A stretch of 64,000 nt of DNA, from assembly GCA_036675475.1 (NCBI GenBank), contig JAKFEY010000037.1, forward strand, positions 24,732-88,731, given 5' to 3'. A model generated the notes under the pieces. It saw only the letters and a list, made by a program, of their open reading frames with translations. It ran no database searches and was not told the origin of the DNA. This document shows, piece by piece, positions 17,701 through 28,041 of the stretch (its first letter is position 1; each line of letters opens with the position of its first letter). The position numbers and the translations under genes are program-made. This DNA is from JALYRV01 sp036675475 (lineage in GTDB: Bacteria > Acidobacteriota > Vicinamibacteria > Vicinamibacterales > SCN-69-37).

Positions 17701-17856
17701 GGTGAGGCCGGTGGCCGCGCTGGTCACCGTGACGGACACGCCGGGCAGGCGGCCGGACGCCGCATCTTCCACATGCCCCGCGAGTGTCGCGGTGGTTTGT
17801 GCGGAGGAAGGCGCGGAGAAGAGCAGAAGAAGGAGAACGGAAATCGACAGCCGCAT
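14776..17856 (-). CDS. Oar-like TonB-dependent receptor with carboxypeptidase-regulatory domain
   Basis: 1026-residue outer-membrane protein. A signal peptide (LSISVLLLLLFSAPSSAQ) is followed by a CarboxypepD_reg-like beta-sandwich (about 22-105: AGHVEDAASGRLPGVSVTV). The plug domain comes next (about 115-240), with IPINGRNFTDLMALQPGV and MGGQINVITKSGTN. The remainder is beta-barrel, ending in an aromatic residue (VRWTY) as expected for Bam-dependent insertion. This TonB-receptor subtype is massively expanded in Acidobacteriota and usually linked to uptake of large organic ligands. The ligand is unknown. Confidence 0.93.
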   Translation of the reverse strand: MRLSISVLLLLLFSAPSSAQTTATLAGHVEDAASGRLPGVSVTVTSAATGLTRSAVTDGEGRFTFAGLPAADYAVRAELQGFRPLVQSGVRLSVGEQASLVLRLTAGAAEEVRVTGGAGQVNTRSSELSYLVDERTIERIPINGRNFTDLMALQPGVTPFPHRETGSVVAHGLAMSVNGVEPRGNVYLLDGTLLNDFTNGPAGSAAGTALGMDTVREFRVETNAYSAEFGRAMGGQINVITKSGTNQLAGSLFEFHRNDALDARNYFDVGEKPDFLRNQFGGTVGGALRRDRLFFFAGYEALLENLGRTIVTTVPDEQARLGILPAGTVAVSPVVQPYLNEFPRANGENLGGGLARYTFPFDQTLRQHFFQARVDALPADGIQLFGRYTFDDTDQELPTDYPQFPRTFVSRNQFLTFELRQVLTGATVHTARAGYSRTRVGQTVDAGSAGSLPVFVPGRDLMGAIDIGGFPRFGPQASANLLLGQDVYSAQYDVAHARGRHLIKAGVLAEHYRDDEFNPTFSLGIFRFANLSAFLRNQPAQFIGLTPAGDTNREWSWTLYGVYAQDEIQAGRDVTVNAGLRYEGATMPQDPRDINMRDFLGQPEVGPLYDNPGGALSPRVGAVWNVGGSGRTSVRGGYGLYFNTSNQQNLIVTVTNPPATPRVIIANPTFPVPPFERGTGVSIRPVQYDVQLPRMHTWNANVQQELFADWVLTLGYAGSRGRHLWRNTDVNIPAPTTLSDGTLFYPPGLTRPNRSFSAIELKSSDGDSWYKALIVDARKRWSGGVQVQSSYTWSKAEDTTQNAVFFSDSTTGTVSALPEFIEDYNKGLADYHAEHNWVLNFVWDLPRLDTGGLAGAIANGWRVSGLLRMRSGSPVTPMLQTNRSRSLWSPSLGPGTGPDRPNYAPGRGPDDAVTGDPSQWFDPSAFALQPAGTYGNVGRNELIGPDLRTVDLAVSRAFATPALGSRSRLDLRVEVFNVFNRANFGTPSLIAFAGASDTEAPLASFGQIRSTTTSSRQIQLGVRWTY

Positions 17857-17873
17857 GATGCAGCGTCGATTAT

Positions 17874-18272
17874 CTATCGCTTTTCGGCGTCGCGGATGAT
17901 GACGAGCACTTCGCCCGGCTTGACCAGACCGAGATTGCGGCGCGCTTCTTCTTCGATGGTCGCGGGATCTTCCTTCAGGCGGCGGCCGTAATCCCGCAAG
18001 CGGACGTTCTCCGCCTTCAGCTGCGAAATGGAGGCGCGCAGCTGCGCGTCTTCGCGGCGGGCGCGAAACGTCTGCAGCAGGCCCTTCTCGCCGACCACCG
18101 CGTCAATCGTGATCACCGCGGCCACCGCCAGGATGGCCAGCTGGACGATGCGGGTGCGGCGGGCGGCCGCCTCCGCCTTCGGCGGCACGTCGGCCTTGCG
18201 GCGGGGCCGCGCGCCGCGCGGGGCCGTGTCGGGCCCGTTCGTCTCGGTGGTTGGTGTGCCGGTGTCAGCCAT
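17874..18272 (-). CDS. ftsB: septum formation initiator (FtsB/DivIC family)
   Basis: 132-residue single-pass cell-division protein. It has a basic/proline-rich cytoplasmic tail, one membrane helix (VQLAILAVAAVITIDAVVG), then a coiled coil (REDAQLRASISQLKAENVRLRDYGRRL). The family ending is EEARRNLGLVKPGEVLVII. It bridges FtsL and FtsQ in the divisome. The start MADTGTP is preferred over a longer frame opening 16 codons earlier because the extra residues are not family-like. It is divergent from cutA. Confidence 0.88.
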   Translation of the reverse strand: MADTGTPTTETNGPDTAPRGARPRRKADVPPKAEAAARRTRIVQLAILAVAAVITIDAVVGEKGLLQTFRARREDAQLRASISQLKAENVRLRDYGRRLKEDPATIEEEARRNLGLVKPGEVLVIIRDAEKR

Positions 18273-18351
18273 GCTGAAATAAAGCAGCATCTTTGTACCA
18301 AAGTTCCCCGGCCAGTACAAGAGGAAACAGAGCTCGGCTGGAAAAAAACCT

Positions 18352-18681
18352 ATGGCGGATCAGATAGCAGACTGCGTCCTCGTCCTCGTCACCATCCCGG
18401 CCGACGCCGACACCGAGACCTTCGCGCGCGGCCTCATCGACAGCGGCGTCGCCGCGTGCGTCAACGTGCTCGCGCCGATGCAGTCCGTGTACCGGTGGGA
18501 CGGGGAAGTCCACGTCGAACAGGAGTGCCAGACGCTCATCAAGACCACGAGCGCCGCGGTGCCCGCCCTCTGGCAGCGCGTTCGGGACCTCCACCCCTAC
18601 GACGTGCCCGAGTTCCTCGTCGTGCCCGTCATCGACGGCAACGAAGCGTACTTGAAGTGGATCAGGATGAACGTGCTTTGA
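18352..18681 (+). CDS. cutA: CutA1 divalent-cation tolerance protein
   Basis: 109-residue trimeric CutA1. Signatures are GVAACVNVL, VYRWDGEVHVEQECQTLIKT and HPYDVPEFLVVPV. The role is linked to copper and divalent-ion tolerance, though the mechanism is poorly defined. The 79-base region shared with divergent ftsB contains TTGTAC and GTACAA as an inverted pair 16 bases apart, which could be an operator. The 3' end overlaps the convergent trans-sulfuration gene by 20 bases. Confidence 0.95.
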   Translation: MADQIADCVLVLVTIPADADTETFARGLIDSGVAACVNVLAPMQSVYRWDGEVHVEQECQTLIKTTSAAVPALWQRVRDLHPYDVPEFLVVPVIDGNEAYLKWIRMNVL

Positions 18682-19825
18682 GGGCCTGATCAAGATCCTC
18701 GATCAGGTCCTCGGCGTCTTCGATGCCGGCCGAGATGCGGACCATGGCGTCGCTGAGGCCGATCCGGGCGCGGCGGTCGGCGGGCACCGACGCGTGCGTC
18801 ATCGAGGCCGGGTGCGAGATGAGCGTCTCGACGCCGCCGAGGCTTTCGGCGAGCGACATCAGCCGCACGCGCTCGAGCATGGCGCGCGCCGCGGCCTCCG
18901 ACTCGAGCTCGAAGGTGAGCATGCCGCCGAAGCCGCGCATCTGCCGCGTGGCCAGCGCGTGCTGCGGGTGGCTCTTGAGCCCCGGATAGATCGTCTGCTT
19001 CACCTTCGGGTGCGCCTCGAGGAACTCCGCCAGGCGCTGCCCGTTCTCGTTGTGCTGCTTCATGCGCACGGCCAGCGTCTTGGTGCCGCGCAGCACCAGC
19101 CAGGAATCGAGCGGGCTCAGGATGCCGCCGGCCGAGTTCTGGATGAACTTCAGCCAGTCGATGTGCTCGTCCTTCACGCCCACGACCACGCCGCCCACGC
19201 TGTCGCTGTGGCCGTTCAGGTACTTCGTCGTGCTGTGCACCACGAGATCGGCGCCGAATTCAATCGGCCGCTGCAGCACCGGGCTCGCAAACGTGTTGTC
19301 CACCACGAACACGCAGTTGGCCGCGCGCGAAATCCCGGCAACGCCGGCCAGGTCGGTGAGCCGCAGCACCGGGTTGGTGGGCGTCTCGACGAAGATCATC
19401 TTCGTGTTCGGCCGTACCGCCTCGCGCACGCGATCCAGGTTCGACGTGTCGACGTAGCTGAACTCGAGCCCGAACTTCGTCAGCACCTTGTCGAACAGCC
19501 GGAACGTACCGCCGTAGGTGTTGTCGGTGACCACCACATGGTCGCCCTGCTTCAGCATCGTCATGATGGCGCTGATGGCCGCCATGCCCGACGCGAACGC
19601 ATACCCGGCCTTGCCGCCTTCGATGGCCGCGATGTTCGCCTCGAGCGCCGCGCGCGTCGGATTCTGCGTGCGCGCGTACTCGTAGCCCTTGTGCTTGCCG
19701 ACGGCTTCCTGCACGTAGGTCGACGTCTGGTAGATGGGCGTGATGATCGCGCCGGTCGCCTCGTCCGGCTGCTGGCCGGCGTGAATGCAGATGGTGGAAA
19801 AACGGGCGTGGGCAGGAAGTTTCAT
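18662..19825 (-). CDS. metB: cystathionine gamma-synthase / beta- or gamma-lyase family enzyme
   Basis: PLP-dependent trans-sulfuration enzyme of 387 residues. The Schiff-base lysine K201 lies in HSTTKYLNGHSD, the PLP-contacting tyrosine and arginine in YEYARTQNPT, and VVDNTFASP is the conserved strand. The C-terminal ESLGGVETLISHPASMTHASV is typical of cystathionine synthases and lyases. The sequence does not separate MetB from CTH/MetC; the symbol is a best guess. It is divergent from the SpoIIE-type phosphatase gene. Confidence 0.88.
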   Translation of the reverse strand: MKLPAHARFSTICIHAGQQPDEATGAIITPIYQTSTYVQEAVGKHKGYEYARTQNPTRAALEANIAAIEGGKAGYAFASGMAAISAIMTMLKQGDHVVVTDNTYGGTFRLFDKVLTKFGLEFSYVDTSNLDRVREAVRPNTKMIFVETPTNPVLRLTDLAGVAGISRAANCVFVVDNTFASPVLQRPIEFGADLVVHSTTKYLNGHSDSVGGVVVGVKDEHIDWLKFIQNSAGGILSPLDSWLVLRGTKTLAVRMKQHNENGQRLAEFLEAHPKVKQTIYPGLKSHPQHALATRQMRGFGGMLTFELESEAAARAMLERVRLMSLAESLGGVETLISHPASMTHASVPADRRARIGLSDAMVRISAGIEDAEDLIEDLDQALKARSS

Positions 19826-19866
19826 GGCCGGGACAGGATGATATCATTCGGGCGTCAATACCCCGC

Positions 19867-22092
19867 ATGGCTGAAGGCGCACAACAGGGACGCCCGAAAG
19901 GACGATATCGTCGCGGGCGCGGCGTCCCGGTGATGCCCACGCCCGCGCCGCCTCCGCCGGCGCCATCGCGCACGCCGCGCCAGCTGCTGCTCGGCACACT
20001 CAGCGGCCGCGTGTTCCTCGCCGCCGCCGCGATCCGGCTGCTCGTCGCCATCGTCGACCGCGTGAGCGGCGCGCCGCGCGCGCTGAGTGCCCTCGGCACC
20101 CTCGCCAGCATCATCCTCATCGTCACCGCCACCGTCTTCCTCGTGCGCGGCTTCGTCGTGATGCGCCGCCAGCTGTTGTGGCCGGTGCGGCGCAAGCTGA
20201 TCGTCTCGTATCTGTTCATCGGCTTCGTGCCGGCGCTGCTGCTGGTGGTGTTCTTCCTGTTCGGCGGGCAGGTCGTCTTCAACAGCGTCACGTCCTACCT
20301 GTTCAAGAGCGGATACGAACGCTACCTGCTCAACGCCGAGCAGATTGCCGTGGCCACCGCCAACGACGTCGCGCGCGATCCCGCGCGCGCCGCGCAGGTG
20401 ATGGCCAGCAAGATCGTCAACCTGACGGCCGACAATCCCGGCCTGTCGATCGCCATCGTGCCGCTCACCGCGGACGCGCCCGTGGGGGCGGGACGGGCAG
20501 GCCCGTGGCACCACGCCGATCCGCCGTCGGGGCCGTTCCCTGAATGGCTGCGGGCGCAGGCGCGCTTTGCCGGCAACGTCGTCTGCCGCCTGCCCGACGG
20601 CCAGGACACGCTCATCGCGCGCGCGGTGCGCGTGCCTGAGGGGACCGCGCCGGCGTTTGCGGCCATCGTCGACATCCCGCTTGGCCAGAGCATCGCCGAC
20701 AAGCTGCGCGAAGACATCAAGGTCACGCCGGTCGGCGTCAGCGCCAGCGTGGCGCGCGGCCCCGGCGGAGAGGTCATCGTGCCGCGCCCTTGCCTGGCGT
20801 CGGCCGAGCCGGGCCTCGTCGGCGAAGACGTCCCGACCATGCTGTTCCGGTATGACCGGAGCATTGCCTTCTTCGATTACGTCGACTGGGAAACGGGCGC
20901 GAGCGCCCAGGTGTCGGTGGGGCTGCGCGTGCGGCTGCGGCAGCTGTATCGCGAAGTGTCGGAAGGCCAGCGCGTGCGCGTCGGCAACACCGAGCTCGGC
21001 GAGCTGATGTGGGTGCTCGTCATCGTGGTGGGCGTGCTGTTCGTCATCATCCAGATTGCCGCGCTCGTGATGGGCCTGGCGCTCGCGCGATCGATCACCA
21101 CCGCGGTGCACGAACTGTTCGTCGGCACCGAGCGCGTGCGGTTCGGCGACTTCACGCACCGCATTCAGGTGCAGGCGCGCGATCAGCTGGGCCAGCTGTC
21201 CGACTCGTTCAACCAGATGTCCACCAGCATCGAGCACCTGCTGCAGCAGGCGGCCGAGAAGCGGCGGCTGGAGGAAGAGCTGCGCATCGCGCGCGAAATC
21301 CAGATGTCGCTGCTGCCGTCGGGCCCGCTCGACATGCCGGGCGTCAGCATGACGGCGCTGTGCGTGCCGGCGCGCGAAGTCGGCGGCGACTACTACGACT
21401 TCTTCAAGCTGAGCGAGCATCGCTTCAGCGTGCTGATTGCCGACGTGTCGGGCAAGGGCACGTCTGCCGCGCTGTACATGGCGGAGCTCAAGGGGCTGCT
21501 GCTGTCGCTCAGCTCGATCTACCAGTCGCCGCGGCAGCTGCTGATCGAGGTCAATCGCATCCTCTCCGATCAGCTCGACACGCGCAGCTTCATCACCATG
21601 ACCTACGCCGTCATCGACATGGAGGCGCGCACGCTGGTGTTTGCCCGCGCCGGCCACACGCCCTTCGTGTATCTGCCGGGTGCCGCCGCGCCGGGCGCCG
21701 CGGCCGGCAGCCGGCGCACCGCGCAGGTGCTGATTCCCGACGGCATGGTGCTCGGCCTGCGCGTGCCGAACATCGAGCGGTTGTTCCCGCAGCACCTGGT
21801 GGAGCACACCATCGAGTTGAAGACGGGCGATGTGCTCGCGCTCTACACCGACGGCATCACCGAGGCCATGAACGCCGCGGGGGATCTGTTCGGCGAGCCG
21901 CGGCTCTCGCACATCATCGAGGAGCACGCGCACCTCGACATGGCCGAGCTGCGCGAGCGCATCGTGCGCGACGTCGAGGCCTTTGCCGGCAACGAGGATC
22001 AGCACGACGATCTGACGATGATCCTGATGAAGATCGAGGAGCCGGGCGCGCGGCTGCCCGCCATTCACACCGAAGGCATCGTCGACGGATGA
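19867..22092 (+). CDS. membrane SpoIIE/RsbU-type serine phosphatase with HAMP domain
   Basis: 741 residues. Membrane helices near the N-terminus (VSGAPRALSALGTLASIILIV-type region and SYLFIGFVPALLLVVFFLFG, each interrupted by charged residues) precede a large extracytoplasmic domain. A further helix and a HAMP domain follow (ALARSITTAVHELFVGTE), then a coiled coil (EKRRLEEELRIAREIQ). The PP2C-like SpoIIE catalytic domain ends the protein, with metal-binding acids in GGDYYDFF, DVSGKG, LYTDGITEA and DDLTM. It probably dephosphorylates an anti-sigma-antagonist-type protein in response to an external signal. The stop overlaps the next gene (ATGA), so it is coupled to an RNase III fusion. Confidence 0.92.
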   Translation: MAEGAQQGRPKGRYRRGRGVPVMPTPAPPPPAPSRTPRQLLLGTLSGRVFLAAAAIRLLVAIVDRVSGAPRALSALGTLASIILIVTATVFLVRGFVVMRRQLLWPVRRKLIVSYLFIGFVPALLLVVFFLFGGQVVFNSVTSYLFKSGYERYLLNAEQIAVATANDVARDPARAAQVMASKIVNLTADNPGLSIAIVPLTADAPVGAGRAGPWHHADPPSGPFPEWLRAQARFAGNVVCRLPDGQDTLIARAVRVPEGTAPAFAAIVDIPLGQSIADKLREDIKVTPVGVSASVARGPGGEVIVPRPCLASAEPGLVGEDVPTMLFRYDRSIAFFDYVDWETGASAQVSVGLRVRLRQLYREVSEGQRVRVGNTELGELMWVLVIVVGVLFVIIQIAALVMGLALARSITTAVHELFVGTERVRFGDFTHRIQVQARDQLGQLSDSFNQMSTSIEHLLQQAAEKRRLEEELRIAREIQMSLLPSGPLDMPGVSMTALCVPAREVGGDYYDFFKLSEHRFSVLIADVSGKGTSAALYMAELKGLLLSLSSIYQSPRQLLIEVNRILSDQLDTRSFITMTYAVIDMEARTLVFARAGHTPFVYLPGAAAPGAAAGSRRTAQVLIPDGMVLGLRVPNIERLFPQHLVEHTIELKTGDVLALYTDGITEAMNAAGDLFGEPRLSHIIEEHAHLDMAELRERIVRDVEAFAGNEDQHDDLTMILMKIEEPGARLPAIHTEGIVDG

Positions 22093-23027
22093 CGGCCGTC
22101 TTCACGACGCACTCGCACGTGGAAGCGGACGTCGTCCGCGGCCTGCTCGACGCGCACGGCATCCAGGCGGTCATCACGTCGGACATCTCGCAGGCGGTCT
22201 TTCCGCTGCGGCTGTCGGGCCAGTGGCAGCTGCGCGTGTGCGTCGACGCGGCGCGCGCGCGCGAGGCGACGGAGCTGATCGAGTCGCACCGCGACGCGGT
22301 GGGCGCCGGCGCCGTACGGCTGCGCGACACGCTCGGGCCGCTCGAGCAGGCGGCCGGCTACCGGTTCAAGGATCTGGGTCTGCTCGAGCACGCGCTCACG
22401 CATCGCTCGAAGGCGCACGAAGACGCGTCGGGCGGCGTGTTCGACAACGAGTCGATGGAGTTTCTCGGCGACGCGGTGCTCGGCTTCGTCATTGCCGACC
22501 TGCTGTTCCGCGAGTTCCCGCAGCACGACGAGGGGCACAAGTCCAAGATCAAGGCGTCGATCGTGTCGACGCTGTCGCTCGGGCGGCTTGCCGAGGGGAT
22601 CGATCTCGGGCGGTTCGTGCTGCTCGGCCGCGGCGAAGAGAAGACGGGCGGGCGCCGCAAGCAGGCGATTCTCGCCGACTGCTACGAGGCGCTGATCGCG
22701 GCGGTGTATCTGGACGGCGGCATCGAGGCCGCGCGCGCCTTCATCGCGCGCCAGTTTGGCCCGCTCATCGCCGAAGCCCGCGAGTCGGGCAGCGAGGCGG
22801 CGTTCACGGAAGACTGGAAGTCGGAGCTGCAGGAAGTGCTGCAGGCAGGCGGCAGGGGCCTGCCGGAATACGTCCTCAGCGCGGAAGAAGGCCCCGCGCA
22901 CCGCCGCGTGTTCGTCGTGGAGGTGCGCGTGAGAGGCGAGGCCCTCGCCCGCGGCGAAGGACGGTCGAAAAAGGCCGCAGAGCAGGACGCCGCCCAGGCC
23001 GCCCTCCGCGTCCTGCGCCCTCAGTAA
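22089..23027 (+). CDS. rnc: DUF2007-RNase III fusion protein
   Basis: 312 residues with two parts. Residues 1-70 resemble the small DUF2007 'signal transducing' domain (VFTTHSHVEADVVRGLLDAHGIQAVI ... AREATELI, separated by a short loop). Residues about 80-312 are a complete RNase III. The nuclease signature NESMEFLGDAV holds E124 and D128, and the second catalytic pair D197 and E200 is in DCYEALIAAVYLDGG. A dsRNA-binding domain (about 242-311) ends with RGEGRSKKAAEQDAAQAAL. RNase III processes rRNA and structured mRNA. The only start consistent with coupling is the ATG overlapping the phosphatase stop, which forces the DUF2007 part into the same protein. Confidence 0.9.
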   Translation: MTAVFTTHSHVEADVVRGLLDAHGIQAVITSDISQAVFPLRLSGQWQLRVCVDAARAREATELIESHRDAVGAGAVRLRDTLGPLEQAAGYRFKDLGLLEHALTHRSKAHEDASGGVFDNESMEFLGDAVLGFVIADLLFREFPQHDEGHKSKIKASIVSTLSLGRLAEGIDLGRFVLLGRGEEKTGGRRKQAILADCYEALIAAVYLDGGIEAARAFIARQFGPLIAEARESGSEAAFTEDWKSELQEVLQAGGRGLPEYVLSAEEGPAHRRVFVVEVRVRGEALARGEGRSKKAAEQDAAQAALRVLRPQ

Positions 23028-23060
23028 TTCTGAATTCTCAACTCACCAACTCTGAATTCA
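23026..23060. repeat. degenerate heptamer tandem repeat between convergent genes
   Basis: Five units of period 7 read as AATTCTG, AATTCTC, AACTCAC, (C) AACTCTG, AATTCAG. It starts in the rnc stop codon and ends in the stop codon of the opposing ATPase. A 24-base core (23033-23056) recurs in inverted orientation at 36118-36141. A short stem can form between TGAATTC and GAATTCA at its ends. Confidence 0.7.
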
Positions 23061-24208
23061 GTCGATCTCGATGATCCCCCACGAGCGATCGTCGGTGCCG
23101 GTCGCGGCGACACCGGCGAGCGCCGGTTCGGGCGCGGCGCCGGGCGCGGGCAGGCGGCTCATGGCGAACTCGTGCACTTCGCGCGCGACGTCATCGTCTG
23201 ACGGCGGCGCCGGCTGCGCGTAGAGGCGCACGAACAGGCGCAGCAGCGGGTCTTCGAACGTATAGCGCTTGCGCGTGCTCACGACCAGGTCGACGTCTTC
23301 GAGCCAGGAGAGATAGTCCTTGGTCGATCCGGGCGTGCGGTGCAGGCGCTGCGCGATCTCGGTGAGCGTCAGCCCTTCCTGTTCCGACAGCACGCCGAGA
23401 ATGGCCTTGAGCGCGCCGTAGCCGCGGGCGCGATGCAGGCGCAGCTCGTACGCCTGACGGCAGCGCGCGGCCATCTCGCCGCCGGGCGCCATGAGCGACA
23501 CGAGCGCGCTGATCGGATCGAGGCGGCTGCCGCCGGTCGCGCTCTCGAGCGCGCGCGCCAGCGACGACGCGTACGTGGCGCGGCCGGCCGACAGCGCCTG
23601 AATGGCCGCGGCGGTGTCATCGCTGTCGCGATCGCGCCGGCGCGCCTGGCTGCTGCCGCACGAGGCCTGCACTTCGGCCGCCGACATCGGGCCCAGCTGA
23701 ATCACATCGAACCGCGCCGGCGCGTCGCGCAGCACGCGCAGCGTGCGCGCCGTGTAGCGGCTGGCGAGGACGAACCGGTTGCGGCTCTCGCCGACGCGCG
23801 CCATGAAGTCGCGGATCACGTGACGCAGGCCGGGGAAGTTCTCGAACGTGCGGAACTCGAGGAATTCGTCGAGCAGGAACGTGGCCGGCTCGTGTCCGGG
23901 CGCCCGCGAGGTGTCGAGATGCGTCAGCAGCCGTTCGAACGCGGCCCGCGCATCGTCAACCGTCTGCGCCGGCGCGCCCGCGGGCGGGAAGGGCGACGCC
24001 TTGCGGATGGCGTCGGCGCAGCGCTCGGGCGTGGTGGCCACGGCTTCGAGATCGATGTACTGCGCCGAGCCGTGCCCCACGAGCTCGCGCAGGCGCAGCA
24101 GCAGCGACGTGCGGCCCGTGCCGCAGCCGCCGACGAGCACGGGAATGCGCGACGGGCTCGCGTCGATGGCCGCCAGCAGGCGGCGCTCGAAGAGCGGACG
24201 CTCGGGGA

Positions 24209-24212
<4 letters not shown>
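23058..24212 (-). CDS. AAA/STAND-like ATPase with winged-helix C-terminus
   Basis: 384-residue cytoplasmic P-loop protein. A Walker A-like segment GGCGTGRTS (28-36) has arginine where the invariant lysine is expected. Walker B is TFLLDEF (D115, E116). The middle looks like the archaeal-ATPase/Orc lid region, and about 270-335 is a winged helix (LTLTEIAQRLHRTPGSTKDYLSWLE split by a turn). It starts with GTG overlapping hutU by four bases. The role is unknown. The layout resembles Arch_ATPase proteins that act as regulators or toxin-related switches, but no partner is visible. Confidence 0.75.
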
Positions 24213-25876
<1,664 letters not shown>

Positions 25877-25920
25877 GTGGAAGAACTCGGCGGCGTGGGG
25901 GCGACGCAACCGAAGTGCAG

Positions 25921-25950
25921 ACTTTAGAAAAGCCACAAGGGACGTGTCAA
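25921..25950 (-). promoter_or_regulatory. sigma-70-like promoter for hutU
   Basis: On the minus strand a perfect TTGACA (25945-25950) is followed after 18 bases by TAAAGT (25921-25926). That places transcription start about 40 bases before the hutU ATG. Just upstream is an inverted pair, TCAA..GATC and GATC..TTGA (25947-25977), around a run of eight T. It is a plausible operator or UP-like element. Confidence 0.55.
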
Positions 25951-26005
25951 TCGATCCGAAAAAAAAGATCTACTTGACGCACTAATGAGATGGTGGATCG
26001 TGTTG

Positions 26006-26527
26006 TCAGCGCGTCGCGGCCTGCCGGTTGCGCGTCAGATGCGGCACGATCCCGAGCAGCCGTTCGATCAGGAACAGCTGCGCGCGGTGGTGCATCTCGT
26101 GTTCCTTCACGCCGAGCAGCATTTCGAGGCGCGATTTCTGCGACGGCTGCAGCGGCGGCGGAAAACTGACGGTTTCGGCAAGCGTGGCCTCGTCGAGCGA
26201 CGCGAGCCACGACGCGAACTCGTCGCCGTGCTGCTGCAGCGCGTCGAGGATCTGCGCCTTCGAGGTCAGATCGGCGGCGGCGCGCGACGCGTCGCCCAGA
26301 TAGCCCATGAACGTGTCGCGCGAGATGTGCGATACGCGGTCGATCTTGTGCGCCTGCAGCGCCCACAACGTGCCCGTGGCGATGTGCGCGAGCATGTCGC
26401 GCACCGACATCACGTCGGGTGTGGCCTTGAAGCCGTACTGATCCTCGGGAATGTCGCTGGCGATCTGAATGGTGTTCTTCCGGACGGTGCGGAACGCGTC
26501 GGCAAGCTGGGCCGGGCCGTAAATCAT
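26006..26527 (-). CDS. DinB-family four-helix protein
   Basis: 173 residues. Family features are MSVRDMLAHIATGTLWALQ with the first metal-ligand histidine, and KEHEMHHRAQLFLIERLLGI carrying the second and third. Its ATG overlaps the hutH stop by four bases, so it is coupled to histidine ammonia-lyase. This may be positional rather than functional. The reaction is unknown; thiol-dependent detoxification is known for some relatives. Confidence 0.87.
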   Translation of the reverse strand: MIYGPAQLADAFRTVRKNTIQIASDIPEDQYGFKATPDVMSVRDMLAHIATGTLWALQAHKIDRVSHISRDTFMGYLGDASRAAADLTSKAQILDALQQHGDEFASWLASLDEATLAETVSFPPPLQPSQKSRLEMLLGVKEHEMHHRAQLFLIERLLGIVPHLTRNRQAATR

Positions 26528-28041
26528 CGTGAGGTGTCCTCGGAAAAGGCGCCGCCGCTGATGAGCGCGGCAAGCGCGGCAATGTCGGGCGCGGGCGGAC
26601 GGTCGGCGCCGAGCGCCGGCACGTCGCGCCGGATGCGCGTGTGCACGTGTTTGAGACGCGCGGACGTTTCGAGCGGCGCGAGCAGGTCAATGGCCTGGCT
26701 GGCGCAGAGCAGTTCGATGGCAATCACCTGGGTCGCGAGCTCGACGGCGCGCGCGCCCTTGAGCGCGGCGCCCATGCTCATGCTGACGTGATCCTCGCGG
26801 CTGGCCGATGTCGGAATCGTGTCGACGCTGGCGGGATGCGCGAGCGTTTTCAGCTCGGATGTCAGGGCGGCGGACGCCACCTGCGCCATCATGAACCCCG
26901 AATGCAGGCCGCTGTCCTTCGTGAGAAAGGGCGGCAGGCCGCTGAGCGTGGGATTCATCAGGCGATCGGTGCGCCGCTCGGAAATCGTCGCGAGGTGCGT
27001 GGCGCCGATGGCCAGCAGATCGGCGGCCATCGCCACCGGGGCCCCGTGGAAATTTCCACCAGATACGATGTCGCCTTCGTCGGCGAAGACCATCGGATTG
27101 TCGGTCGCGGCGTTGGCTTCGGTTTCCGCGGCGCGGCGCGCGAACGCGATGGCGTCGCGCGCGGCGCCGTGCACCTGCGCGGCGCAGCGCAGCGAGTACG
27201 CGTCCTGCACGCGGCCGCAGGTGGCGTGCGAGGCATTGATGCCGCTGCCCTCGAGCAGCGACAGGATGTGCGCGGCCGACTGCGACTGGCCGTCGAACCC
27301 GCGCGCGGCATGGATGCGCGCGTCGAACGGCTTCATCGATCCCTTGAGCGCGTCGATCGACAGGGCGGCGGCGATGTCGGCCGCGTCGGCCAGACGCTGC
27401 GCGGAGGCGACGGCCAGCGCGAGCAGCGCCGCCGACGGCTGCGTGCCGTTGATGAGCGCGAGGCCTTCCTTGGCCTCGAGCGCGACGGGCTTCAGGCCGG
27501 CAATCCTCAAGGCTTCCGATCCGGAAATCGTCGATCCGTCCCCGGCGATGGCCTCGCCCTCGCCGATAAGCACGAGCGCCAGATGCGCCAGCGGCGCGAG
27601 GTCGCCGCTCGCGCCCACCGAGCCGCGGCTCGGCACGCGCGGATGCACGCCCGCGTTGAGCGCATCGATCAGCGCCTGCAGTGTGTCGAGGCGGATGCCG
27701 GAAAAGCCCTTCGCCAGCACGTTGGCGCGCAGCGCCATCGTGGCGCGCACCGCGGCGATCGGCAGCGGCTCGCCGACACCCGACGCGTGGCTGCGCAGCA
27801 GGTTGACCTGCAGCGCACTCAGCTTGTCGCGCGGGATCGCGACTTCGGCCAGCGATCCAAAGCCGGTGTTGATGCCGTACACCGCCGCCGTGCCCGCGGC
27901 GTGCGTCTCGACAATCGCGCGCGCGCGGCGCACGCGCGCGGCCGCGTCGTCAGCAATCCCGGCCGTAGCGCGGCCCTCTGCCAGCGCCACCAGGCCGGCA
28001 AGGTCGAGCGTGTGTCCGTCGAGCAGAATCATGCGTGGCAC
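26524..28041 (-). CDS. hutH: histidine ammonia-lyase
   Basis: Deaminates histidine to urocanate, feeding HutU. 505 residues. The MIO-forming Ala-Ser-Gly triad is A144-S145-G146 in GSVGASGDLAPLAHLAL. The active-site tyrosine segment VYGINTGFG is at residues 54-62. The start is GTG (28041) or the in-frame ATG three codons later (28032), with neither having a strong ribosome-binding site. It is divergent from purA; its start region overlaps the putative purA promoter, so expression of the two may be mutually constrained. Confidence 0.95.
   Translation of the reverse strand: MPRMILLDGHTLDLAGLVALAEGRATAGIADDAAARVRRARAIVETHAAGTAAVYGINTGFGSLAEVAIPRDKLSALQVNLLRSHASGVGEPLPIAAVRATMALRANVLAKGFSGIRLDTLQALIDALNAGVHPRVPSRGSVGASGDLAPLAHLALVLIGEGEAIAGDGSTISGSEALRIAGLKPVALEAKEGLALINGTQPSAALLALAVASAQRLADAADIAAALSIDALKGSMKPFDARIHAARGFDGQSQSAAHILSLLEGSGINASHATCGRVQDAYSLRCAAQVHGAARDAIAFARRAAETEANAATDNPMVFADEGDIVSGGNFHGAPVAMAADLLAIGATHLATISERRTDRLMNPTLSGLPPFLTKDSGLHSGFMMAQVASAALTSELKTLAHPASVDTIPTSASREDHVSMSMGAALKGARAVELATQVIAIELLCASQAIDLLAPLETSARLKHVHTRIRRDVPALGADRPPAPDIAALAALISGGAFSEDTSR

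Noticed and set aside
19855..22068. 737-codon minus-strand open frame opposite the SpoIIE-type phosphatase
   Set aside because: His/Arg/Gln/Asp-biased composition with no family resemblance; the plus-strand frame has clear domains.
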